The position numbers and the translations under genes were made by a program. Below, piece by piece: positions 11,501 to 24,700 of a stretch of DNA of 64,000 bases. Location of the stretch: NCBI GenBank assembly GCA_009760855.2, contig WPIO01000001.1, positions 10,104,001 through 10,168,000 on the forward strand, written 5' to 3'. Below the pieces are notes generated by a model, which was not told where the DNA came from, did no database searches, and was given only the letters and a program-made list of their open reading frames with translations. Every line of letters begins with the position of its first letter. Position 1 is the first letter of the stretch. Source of the stretch: Cristatella mucedo. Taxonomy: Eukaryota > Bryozoa > Phylactolaemata > Cristatellidae.

Positions 11501-14500
11501 AGCAGGCTCAGAGCATATGTGAGTCGTATCACATCTGAGCACTGGCTTTCTCAAATTTACAGGGCGCTTGGAGAACTATAACCACAGATATTTGCTAGTA
11601 CTTGGTTCGCTAAATGCTAAACTCAGATAATTGCTAAAAGTGAGGTGCAACTTCATTTTAGCACTACAAATGAATACACTTGCATTGCAGCTTTGGTTAC
11701 ATGTTACATAGACTTACTTTATAAACCGTGTATGATTGCAGCACCTTGCACCAACATTTTTTTAAACTAGCAGTTACGGTAATTTAAGGTCAGGCGGCCA
11801 TTTTAGGCAGCCTTGCTCATACTTTTGCACTGGAGTGTACAACTCATAATGGTTCAGGACATAGGGAAAAACAACAACCAGTATTAGATACTTACTTTCC
11901 AGCCGTCTCAAACTGGATCTCCAATGGGAGGTTGAGGCTCTCAGCAAATGTAAGAATAGCCTAGGCCAGGAGACAAAGGCACACACTGAATGATTTTGCA
12001 ATGTCGAGAACGCCTGATGTTCATAACGAAAATGATCAAGCTCCTTACTCGAAGCTCTTTTAAACAAAACGTTATTTCTCCAGATGCAGTGACTTGATAA
12101 GAGTCAAATTCTTCTGGCTTCAGTGCCATTTGAGTATATAGAGCCTTGTTAGAGTCTACAATAGCGTTTGTGGACAGCATGTGCTATGCAAGGCATTTTA
12201 GAACAGATGCTTGCTCACAAGATATATATCGCTAAGCAGCAGATGCCAGAACATGCTATGCAAGTCAATTCGCCCTCCAGGCTTGGCTGTAGGGCCTGCG
12301 CCCATCTGCCAAGTGGCTTCCAGCATTTGATGACCGATCGTTCTGGTGACCAGACTAGCTCACACCGGAGTTCTGCCCTCCCACAAGCTTCAGATGAGCA
12401 AATCGCAGGCAAAGTGCTAGAGAGTGCCTCAAAAGCTATCATGCACTATCACTGTCTTCACTGACAATTGGTCAAATGCAGCAGCATTCTGCATGCACTG
12501 CATCTCTGTCACGGCTAGCAAACAGGGAGTAAGCAGAACACACATAAGAAGTACTTAAGTCTATGCAGTTCAGTGGTGTTAAGTGGTGTCTGCAGAAATG
12601 CTGCATTGGGAATGAGCAGAAGCGATCAAGAGCTACCATATTAAAGCAGAGCAGCTCATGTAGCCATCGCTTGAATGCAAAAGTCACAGCCATGGTTCTG
12701 TTGCCTCGATACCGCCATATCTTCAAAAGGGTCACGTAAGCATACCGGGGAAGCTGGAGGGAGGGGGCTGCAGTCCTCCTGGGCTGACCAAAACCGTTAG
12801 TATTATTTGTATGTCCTCGTGCGTGCGTTTTCGTGGATATTTTGTCGCACATCAGGCAGTCCTGTTTCTTGCAGTCGACTAGATCACACACGCAATCACA
12901 CACATGCAATCACACGCGTGCGCGCACACACACACAGAGAAAGAGAGAGGAAGAGAGAGACACAGAGACAGACACGTGCACGCACACACATAAATGCAAA
13001 TACATGTGAGGACACATAAACACAACCATATATAACTTCTGGACTAATTTGAATACTCTCAGGCCAGCCCTAGTTGATCACAAATCAAGTTCTAGCCTTT
13101 CCGACTCTCTGGATTAAAGCATACAACAGGAGTAACAGGCTAAATGATAGCAAACACTTCCTTTAGCAGACAAAATAATCTTCAATGAGAAATGCCATAA
13201 CCCGATTGACCAATGAAGTCACGGGCATTGATAGCACATGGATCGACAGCATAGGCTAGTGAAATTTATTTACTAAACCCCTTGGTCGACAGGGCAAGCT
13301 TCGCCAACAGCACTTACCAACATCTTCATCCAGATAATTTTTCACTATTAGCATTTCCGTTGAGGCAATAAAGGTGACTTCTTCCTGACTCATTTGGAAA
13401 TTGACGACAACTTCAGCCAGCGTCCTGTTATAATAATAATAATAACACATTTGTATAGCACCCTCAGAGAACAGTTGGTGCAAGGAGAGCAGACAGAAAT
13501 ATTCAGTCTCACTACTCCAAGCTCAGATGACACAGACATGTTCCATCATATCATAAGAGTAGTTAAGGGTTTCTACAGCATCTGCATCCGACGGCACATT
13601 AAGCATTTGGCAAAAAACTTGCAGCAGCAACAGGGTACCTCATTATAATCTAATGGATCATCCTACAACAGCAGAAGAAAGCCTCCGGTCACAGGACCAT
13701 TGCATAGCTTAGCATGTTCTCACTGACTGCAAAGCTGTCAGACACGTTCCTGCTGTTTGACCAAGCTTCCATGCACGCGTGACTCCACAACTTTCCCTAG
13801 TGCCACTTTAGTTTAGTCGGGAGTATTGCATACTACTCCACTGTCGGTGGCTGACAGGTCTACATATACAAACACTGCCCGTTGAGGTTGCAAACTAGGT
13901 GTTGGGAATGTTCTCAAAAGTCAAGATACTGCTTAAAAAGTCGAGATAATCAAGACTCAAAAGTCTATATACTATTTGCAATGCGAAGGCACCGAGCTTA
14001 TTGACAGCTGAGTTAACTCGTCCACATCACAACAACGTGAACATTAGAGAGCCCAAAGGGGTCACGAAGAATAAGTGTAAAACTCAGTAAGCACAGGCTG
14101 CAGCCTACTAAAGCATTATAAAAAACACAACACTAGATTAACAGAAATTCGAGAAAGGGGTGTGCATAGAATATGTCAGCTAGCACAGCTGCCTATAAAT
14201 GTTTCAGACGCTTGCTAGTCCCATTCAGACTACGACAGCCACTCTGAGTCGCTATGATGACGTGATGACTGTGCTACTTACCGATCTCGTTCTCGCCTTC
14301 TTACCACTCAGCACGATAATAGCCACAACGCATACTTTTTGGTGGGCGAGTGAAACTTGGATCCCTGCCATTTAGCTAGGCAGCTGTCGTCTGTCATTCT
14401 ATCGACTCACGGCCTTGGCACGGCATGCTGGGGCGGGATGATCCTTTCGGACAGCCAGGTGTCTGTGTGATTGCAGTGGTTCTAGTGCTCAAAACCTTGA

Positions 14501-16306
14501 CAGCCACACGGTCCGAGAGATTTCGATGTGCCAAGCGATATTACTAGTGTAAGCTTCGGAGCCCTGCATTTGCAGCATCAATTGACTCATTGCACCATTG
14601 ATTAGCCGGTCTGAAATGACTTATATTTGACCACTTGCCGATATGAAGGACATAGCTTTTTGAGGTTATCTCTTTTCAAATACTGTTAAGGCTAAGGAAT
14701 AAAGGAATAAGAAAGTGTTGACACTACAACATTGAAAAATCTTATATTTTCGAACAAGAAGCCCTTCTGTCACACGCCGTCTCACTGGGCCAAGTCACAA
14801 AATGATCACACGAGTACGACCTCAAGCCCTGGTCAGACAGAGCGGCATTCGAACAAAGACGGGCAGCTTTGGAGTTCGTCCTCAGTTGAGCGCTGGAATG
14901 CTTACAGGATGGCACAATATCACACACGTTAAGAAAATAATGCAAACATCAGATTTGCGATTTTCACTATTACGGTGTTGCAAATGATACATCCTGCCAT
15001 CTTTGTTCAAGTAAGAAATGTGAAAACATGCCAAACGAGCTTTCTTGGTAGTCTTCCAACATAAGCACTAGTTTCGACGATGTTTTGTAACAGCACCACT
15101 TCAAGAGAAGACTGACTGAATTTTTCCAAGTATCCCATTCTCGAAAAATGCATTGCAACGACTGCTTCGGGCAGTGTTCTTCAGTAATGGTCAAGGTTTC
15201 AAGGCACGAATTTTTGCATCTGCCAGCTAGATTGTTAGAAACTGCCAAAAAAAAACGATTTCGGGGTGAGAACGAAAACAAAAACATCCAACTGCATTTT
15301 CTGACAAATGGAACCCGTAGAAACGTTATAAACTGCAATAACGGCCTTAGCTGACCTTAAAAAAATATTAACCATAATAATCTTGAGGTGTTATAGAGTG
15401 CCCATCGTGATTACAAGCAAGTGTTGGGTCGCACTATCACTTCTCCTGTAGCACCATTTTTGTTTGAACATTTACTTTCAGGGACCACTTGCTGAGCATG
15501 GCAACTGGCAGCCACCACAGTGATAGTGAAGCTTCGTCAGTTCATAGGTTTTTTCCAACAGCCTTTGTTTTATCACTAAAAGCCTTTGTTCTATCACACT
15601 TGAGTGGCCAGGAAAGTGAGCAATCAGTGGCTGCTGGTGATGCACAACATTAGCTGCAGCCAGCCACAAATATCAGCAAGGTGGGTGGGGAAGTCATCAC
15701 ACCCGTCCTGATCTAGACTTGCCATCGTCCACCCCTTTGCATTTCAAAATCGGATAGAGTGCATGCCCAAACACAGTATAAAGGATGAAGAACTAGAGTG
15801 CCGACGAACCCAAAACAGCACACAGGACTCTCATCGGTGATATCCCAACGACAGCAAATTCCGGACTAGCCGGGCCAGGTACTCGTATTGCATAAGCAAC
15901 CAGTTTAAAATCATGCGATTGCTAAGACAAGTTTCAAGAGTGTTAGGATTTCGAGATATTCTGAAGCTATCTTCCGTAGTTGTGATTTCGGGGTATACTG
16001 AGGCTACCTTCCGACAGCACAGCAGAAACACCTTAACTAGAGTGTTACCTTGAACAGTGCAGGCCCCCCCAGCAGTGCTTCATTAGAAGCAGAAACATGC
16101 TGCCTACCGATTGAGTGCAGAGCCAAGGTCATACCAGCGCAGCTTGCACCACTGAGAGCTACGTTGGCAGCATTTGGGAGGCACTCCAGGATGAGACTCC
16201 ATACTGCACTCCTAGTCCTACCCTAGAAAAATCAGTAAGGGGATGCAAGCCTGAGCAGCAGTGCACATTGTGCTCGCACAGTGAGGCCTGCTTGCTACAG
16301 CAGCAT

Positions 16307-16354
<48 letters not shown>

Positions 16355-18667
16355 AGGATCTCATCCCAATAGACAGCACTTTGAGGAGCTTCTGGCACTC
16401 TTATTATAAACTTCTTCCAGCCGACTCAGACAGTCTCCTCTTTGCTGTAAGCCCACGCCAACGAGGAACACTCACGACGGCCAAGCCATCCAGGGCACAG
16501 CGATTTCCGAAACTAAAAAAGCGACAGCGCAAACTGCCGGCTCCTGGGAGGTCGTCAAGGTGGGAACATTCAACATATGTGGTCCTTCTGGGTAGTATAA
16601 CACTGCAGCTCCACTGGACAGTAGTCACACACACAATGCCACCACCGCCACACCGGTAGAGAGCCCCCACGACACCGACGACCTCATTACCTCCAGCAAG
16701 CGGCTCATCACGAAGGGCACATGAGATGCTGACCACAAGAAGGCATATGCTGTGCAAGATCATATGGAGCTACACAAGCCTTGTGCCGAAGGCATGGATA
16801 AAGATAATGCAAATGGCTTGCCGTAGATGAGCAGTCAGATACTTTGAAAATTATGACGTTGGATGAATTCAAAGCTGAAGATTGAATGGGCTAAGATGCT
16901 CACTCACACGACACAATACACTCTCCCATTTGCCTCTGATAGTAGCAATAGCAGACAGGCACGCTGGCCTTTTCTGTCTTATTTGCAGCTAGCAGCTCAC
17001 CTGGATGCTCTTGAAGAAGCATAACTCATTTCTTAGAATATGTTTAGTGTGAATTCAAGAATTTAAAGACGATATTTAGCACAATGAGCCTCTAAAAACT
17101 AATGGATCCTTGCGTTCCAGCCTATGTTGTTCCTAGAAAGAGAGGTACTTCACCAAGCCACTATACAAATGCATCAACTCTTGATGCAATCATTGACAAC
17201 GACTTCTTTCCACTAAATGCCAGTAAATTAAAGACAATCACATGTCGATCATTGCTGCACATGGATAGAATTATATTCTGCAAGCACATCCCTCTGTGTA
17301 TAGATGTTCACACGCACATACATGGCAACATACACAAACACATGCTTACACGCATTGCGGTTGTGTGCACACGCACGCGCACAAACACTATTACAGGTGC
17401 ACTGTGCAAACTGTATGCTGGTGCTCTGCTGATTTTGGCATCTAAATTTTGGAATCTAAAGTGCTGCTGCTGAGCACCTGCAAGTTCACGTTCAGCAGAT
17501 CATAGAGGCTTCACTTTCACTGGTGTGGGGACCTTATAGCATGGGAGAGATATTAGGAATGGTGAAAAGTATCTCGACATTGCAAAGGCACGGTGATCCT
17601 TAATGCTGACTTTACCTTTCAACAGACTAACGATCCCATGCACACAGCCCACGCTGCTTTTTATTTCTTTGTGACCCAGCAGCTTAGGTAAACTGAGTCA
17701 CAAAACTGGTTAGGAAAACTGGTTAGGAAAGAAAACTGGTTAGGAAAACTTGAGTCACAAGGATGTGATGGTCCGGACAGAGCCATAGTCTCGACCCAAA
17801 TTAACATTTGTGGGACGAAGGTGGCATCAATTGAATAATTTGAATTCACACATACGAACCGTTGAAGACCTTACCAAGCATTTAGGAAACACGCTAATAC
17901 ATTCTGCCGTGCTGGTTTGAACCACTGGTTAAGGTGCTCGCCCCGACCGAAGTCTGGCCGAGATCGTTGGCTCAAGCCCCGTGGCATATGTGAAACGCCT
18001 GAATAGAGATAAAGTTCTCTTAGGGCACTATACAAATGAATTATTATTATTGTTGTTGTATGCCCGAACTGTGCATGGAAATTATAGCTAGCATGTGTTG
18101 CACCCACAATTATAAAGTAGCTCTGGCTGCGGTGGTTCTCATACGTGAATGCTGCTTTAGCTCCTGTGCAGCTCGGGAGTCTGTATCAAGTTATCCTACT
18201 GAAAAGTAAAAAAACCAAGAGCCGGTCTCCTCTGAAAGTGCTGTTCATCCTTCCTTTTAGGAGCAGTAAGTGTGCATATATATCATAGAACTTTGCCTCA
18301 ATTCCTTTCAGCACCTCAATATCTGCTTCCAAGCCTGCTACGAGTGACATCCTGAAATTCATCTCTCCATCAAAGAAGACTTCCAGTCCTCCTAGACCCT
18401 ATTTCCATCGTCCTATTTTTCTGCAATGCAAAGATTTAATGCTGCCATGTATAAATAACATAAATATTTGCTAAGCCTCCGGTCTTGACCCTGTACCTTC
18501 AGAAAAGATGCTTTTAGGCCACTAATTAAGAAAGCAGCACTGAACCAAGAGAACTTCAGCAACTTCTGCTCAGTCTCCCTATTGCCGTTCTTATCAAAGA
18601 CACTGGAACAAGTAGTGGCAGACCAACTAAACACACACACACACACACACACTACACACACACACAC

Positions 18668-18757
<90 letters not shown>

Positions 18758-21700
18758 GAGAGGGAGAGGACTGCAGTATATAGGGGGATAGGTGTTTCAG
18801 TCAACAAGCGTCGGTATCTGACACTTTTTGACTGAACTTGAGTGACCTTTTTAGCACACATGGACAGTAGATTGAATGGACTCGAAGCTTGCTCAATTTA
18901 GACTTAAACAATAACTCTAACTATAAACTTGACACAGCTGTCTTCATGTAATGTCATTGCCAGCCAAGTCTAGGCTACGCCACAGAACGATGCTGTAAGA
19001 AACTAGCATTGACAACTCGATATTTTGATGTAACGCTTCAAGAGTTACCGACAGTGTTGCAATGAAAGATCGCATTGGAGGCGTCTCCTGCGTCTATACG
19101 ACACAGGAAAGAAGCCTGCCTGATGCTTCACTTGGACGAGTACCTGGGAGTTGCGACAATGGTATGAGCAAGAGGACTTCTAGAGAATATAGCCTTCAGA
19201 TCTTCCTGCTCCAGGTATGGAATATTATATGTCTTCAGCATTCCTATAACAAAACAAAGTCAACGAGAGTACACACAGTAACAAGCGAGCCGGTCATAAG
19301 CGGCTGTAATCCCGATTGGGCCAAACTGTGAGTAAAGGCTTAGCATCATCGGAATTTTCAGAAGAATTGCCAAATCTGCCTAATTCAAAATCACCACAAG
19401 TAAAACCGTATATGCTTTGCCACCACCATTTTTTGCAGCATAAGAAAAATAATAATAACAGCATGTCAACTAGTTAGTGAAGGCATCCACAGAGTAAGCA
19501 GAATAAGCAGGCAAGGGGCAATTCATGGAGTCTGAGCCAACGCCGTTAGAAACAGGTGGGTTTTAGCTTCTTTTGAATTTCCAGGTCAGAGGAAGTCGCT
19601 AAACAGGAAGGAGTTAGGTCTAGACTTTGGGGGCATACCAAATGAAGGCAAATTTTTAAAAATTTTCAGTTATACGACTTGATGTCAGAAGAGCAGGTAG
19701 TGTGATGTGGAGCCTAACTAGGAAGTATTTGGTAGCGGTTGGCCGGAGAAAGAAAGGGGACCTAAACGTGAGTGCCAGGGCCTTGAAGTCGATACACGCT
19801 TGATGAGAAGCCAGTGTAGGTCGGTGAGATGTAGTGTAATTTGGTAGTTTCGATATTCACTAGAGATAAGACTTACTGCAGAGTTTTGTAACAAGTCAAA
19901 GTAACTTAATGCACAGATAGGAAGACCTGCAAGTAGTGCATTACAGAAGCCAAGTCACAGATGGCACAAATGCATGGACAAGCTAGGATTCGGTATTCTG
20001 GTCTAAGCAGACCTCACCATTTGCCATGGTACGTATCAGAAAGTAGACAGACTTGGCTATGGAGCTGAAGTGGTCATCTAATGAAAGGTCACTTTGGAAC
20101 CGGACACCCGGGTGACATAAAGATGCTATGTGAGATATGCTGGCCGAGCCATTTGAGGGTTAGGCTTTTCAATTTCGGAGAAACACTAGGTTTACCCATA
20201 GCTAGTAAGCTAGTAATCGCTTCAATTTGAGAAAGTTTGCTGCCATCTACATATAGCAAGGGAGTTTAGAGAGCTTGATGTACTGGAGGGCAGGGAGGAA
20301 TCAAAGCATAGGTACAGCTGTGTCACCTATGCAATAAAAACCTAGATTGCGCTTGGCGATTGCATCGGCAAGAGGGGGAGTATAAATCTTGAAAAAGTGA
20401 ACGAATAATAATAATAATAATAATGTATTTGCATTTCACTCTCAGAAAAATCTCTTTCTAGGTACTTTACAGATGCTGTAAAGAAAGCATGGTCAAATGG
20501 TTATTGGTAACATGCGCAATGCCAACAAGCATAATATAGTTATTTATCTGTGGTACCCCATACATTAAAGGCTTGTCGGATGATTGTACCTACTGACACC
20601 CGTTGTTTGAAGAGAGTCTACCCAAGTCTGCATTCTAAGAAAATTACTATACACTGGATTCTGTAGAGTGATTAGCTCTAAAACCTGACTAGAACTTACT
20701 TGCTAAGTTAAAATGATAAGTACACACCAAGGAAAAGCTGTGAGCATTCCAACGTATGTGACACCAGTGTCTGACCTTTAAAATCCCCTATATGGTAAAA
20801 AAAAAGCGTTTGAAAACATAAAATCTATAGCAGTACCTGAGACAGTCTCACGTTGGTACGTGGGTGAGGCAGATGATCGATGTGGCTGAGCTGGTATGCT
20901 AAAGTTCCAGCTGACGGCTGGCAAAGCTCCGACTTGTTTGAAAGCTTTTGCCCTTCGCTTTACCCAGTAGTCGACTTACATACCTGAAGCTGCTTGGAGC
21001 ATTTCAATTTTAGGGAAGAGAGCTGCAGCCAATTGTAGGCATGTGCGAATCTTCTCGGTGTCTTGACCAGGCGAAGCAGCTCGCTAGCCTAGCGCTTGCT
21101 TGTACCAGAAGAATAGTGCTCACTGCTTTGATAAACGGTCCATTTTAATGTTGCATGAGGCTAACCTGTGACACGTTCACCGGTATGTTACCAGATGCTC
21201 TGTCGACAGCCTTCAGGAAAAACTAGGAGCACGGCACGGTACAACTACTTTAAAGTGTGGCACGCGGAGTCGCTCAGAACGTGCTAGACAAAAACATAAA
21301 CCGAGATCAAATGAGCATGCTGTTCGGTCGGGGGGGGGGGGCCCTCTTGCCTACTAATGATGCATGAGAACGGAAGGTACTGCAAGTGCCACAGCAGCTC
21401 TTCAGTGAGAATGCTTATTGTTTGTTGGTGATTCAGAAATCCAAAGGAATCTTGTTAGTTCGTGACCCCCTGTCAGCACAGAAGGCAGCAGTCTGGCAGA
21501 GCTTACGCAATTAGATGTCACTACAGAGCCTATTCAAATAATCACCACATGCTTCACAAGTATTAGGGCAGTCACAAGATCCAAGTTGGACAGCAGGCTT
21601 ATATTCTCGATATGCATGCGTAGCTGTAGGCCTCGTTCAGGCAGAGGGTTGACAGTGAAGAGAGCTTGCTGCAGGGATTGCGTGTGGAATCAAGTCGTGT

Positions 21701-24700
21701 TGCTCTGCCGGCATATCTTCTGTTTCATTTGCACGAAATCTAGGTGTCGTGTTCCAAAGTGACCTTTCACTAGATGATCATATCAGCTAAGCAGTCAAGT
21801 CTGCCAACTTTCAGCTACATAACATTGCAAAAATTAGGGCTGGGTTAGACATGGATACTACATCCAAGTTGGTCCACACGTAAGACATCCCATCTCGACT
21901 TCTGTAACTCACTGCTTGCTGGTTTACCGGCATGTGCAATCAGGGGCTTATAGTTAAAGCAAACCTGGAGCTAGGCTTGTCTGGCATGAGTGTAGCAGTT
22001 GCATATCATACCACTTCTAGCCGACCTGCACTGGCTTCAAATCAAGTAGGGTAAAGACTTCAACGTTCTGTCACACAATTTTTAGGCCCCTTCACTCTCT
22101 GGCTGCAGCCAACCTGTCAGAACTACTCCCCACCAGGCTAGGCATCATACCACCTGCTTTTCTGACTCAAATCGTTTAGCTATATCACGTACGAGCCTCA
22201 AATCTTTTAGAGACCGTGACTTTAGTTCGTATGCTCCCAAAGCCTGGAACTCACTCCCCACTTCCAACTGACTTCCTGGACTTTTCGACATTTAAAAAGA
22301 AGCTTAAAATGCACAGGTTTATCACAGCATTTAGTGGGTCCTTATGATTCGTCCTTCGTGTGCTTGTGTGTGCTGACACTCTGTATGCTACCATTAACCA
22401 TATTTTACATGCTGACACTGTGCATGTCACTTCTCTCTAACCGTGTTATGCTTGTTGACATTGTGAATGCTACCACTAATCAAATGAGCATGCTTCCTTT
22501 ACAGTACATGTAAAGTGCCTAGAAAGAGATTAAGCTCTCTGAGGCTGCAATATAAACATTATTCTTACTATAGATTTCAGATGTAAATGAAGCCGGCAGT
22601 GTGGTAATACTCGTTAAAAACTCGCAAAGCTTATGCCAGCAGGTTGCAGTTTTCTGGTTACCTAGTAGTGCATGCTTGTGGTATCATCTAGTGGCAGACC
22701 CAAAAATAGCCAGGATCAATATGTATAGTTGTCAGAAAATAGCCAGGGAGAGTCATTCCTGACGAACACCCAGTGTAAAGGTCGCCTGCCTCTTCCTTAA
22801 AATTTTCACTGATATTAAAAGCGAACTGTACTAAATGTACCACAGTATATTAATGGGTTTACTGACCTGAATAGACATAAACATTTGCAGCCAAGCAGCA
22901 TATTGCTACCACTGCCGATACTGAAACCAGTCAAATTGCAAAGAGTGTGAAATATGTCTCGCCACACTTAGCTGCCGGTCAGCAAAAATTGCAGGTCGGG
23001 TGTTACAGTGCACATATGACGTATGCCGAATTCTGGTGGCCGATAAATTGCAACCATGGACAATTGCACTAGCATTACAGAATAAATCAATATGAAAAAA
23101 ATAGAGGTCACCTGATTCAACAGTCTCATTTTTTTATGGCAGCCGAAGAGCCTTATTTGCTGGCTATCACTTACCCACATTGCAAAGAATAATAATGGAT
23201 TGCTTGCTGAAGGACTATAACATACGACCTGGGTTGCACCAGTCTGGCAAAGTCGCTAGAAATAATCTCATTGCCTAATCTGCTGAAGCAATGAGTGCTT
23301 TTTTAAAGCATCAGTGATGTGCAAAATTGCAAGACATTAATAGAAAATATAATATAAGAATAATAATACATTTTTTTATAATGCCCTCAGAAAATTCAAT
23401 CTCTTTCTAGGCATTTTAAATTTCAACTATAAGGAGGTAGCCAGCTGAACTGGAGCAGCCTGACAACGGCCCCAAGAGCTGTCGAAATGCCTTATCATTT
23501 TGTAAGTAATGGATTGAGGAGCATGGAACAGAAAGAACATGCCTTGCACGTGTCAGACCCGGTCTCAAAAGAGCCGAGAGCACACATCTTGAATGCAGAT
23601 CGTCCATGTAAATACCACCAAACCCATGGGTTCAGTTTGTGCACAATTCCTAGACCATCTGGGCAAGCAAAGAAACTTCCACTATCAGACAGAAAAATTG
23701 TCATGAGAATCTCGGCAGTTAACTCGGGCACACAGACGCCGACGTCTTAACTATTCATTGACACCAGGACCACAAACTATATGCCAATCTCGATCTGACC
23801 ACAAAAGCAGCAAGAAGCATACATAAGGATACAAAGCACAAAATACACTGCTAGCATTTGCCGCAGACTGCTCAGAAGGTAGGTGCATCAGCAACGTCAT
23901 AGCAATCACAGTATGCTCGTGCAATCCTACATGTCAGCATTTACCGTGCTTGCAGTGCAGCTGCAGCACCAGACAGGAACTTGCAGGGCACATCGACAGC
24001 TCACACTGATCGACACTCTTTTCCATAGTGTTGAGCGATTTGAAGGCGTTTAGACAGGACTGCAAAAAAAGAAAAATCGTAACTCGCAAAACTTACCGCA
24101 CCACATATTGCCCAGCACTACAGATTGGACGAGACGTTGGAAAACAGTACCTTCATGGTTATCTTGCACTTGATGCTGGTGTCACCAAGGGCTCCAAAGT
24201 CGTAGGAATGAAAAAACTTGACAGAAAACTTGAAACAGCCATAGGCTGATCGTGTCACATTTGCTGTCTTCACAGTAAACTAGATGACATCATAATAGAC
24301 CTTAAGATAACACGGCAGCACAAGGTTGATGCATGCAAACCAAATCACGAATACAACCTGCACCCTAAACACAACCATCCCATATGATATTGGACATTAA
24401 AGTACAGACAAAAATACTAGCTGATTCAACAGCCTCTTTTGTATAGCAACAGAAGAGCTATTACGGCTATCACCACTGCTTGCAGTGGCAATAAAGGATT
24501 GCCCACTGCAAGATTCGAACCACGACCTCGGGACCAAGGTCGTGAAAAGCTTAAAACCTAAAAAACCTTACCTTGAAAACCTTACCTAGTTCGCCATCAC
24601 GGCTTACCAATAAAAGACTAGCTGATTGAAGCCATCACGGCTTACCAATAAAAGACTAGCTGATTCTACAGCCTCTCTTTTATAGCAACAGAAGAGCCTT

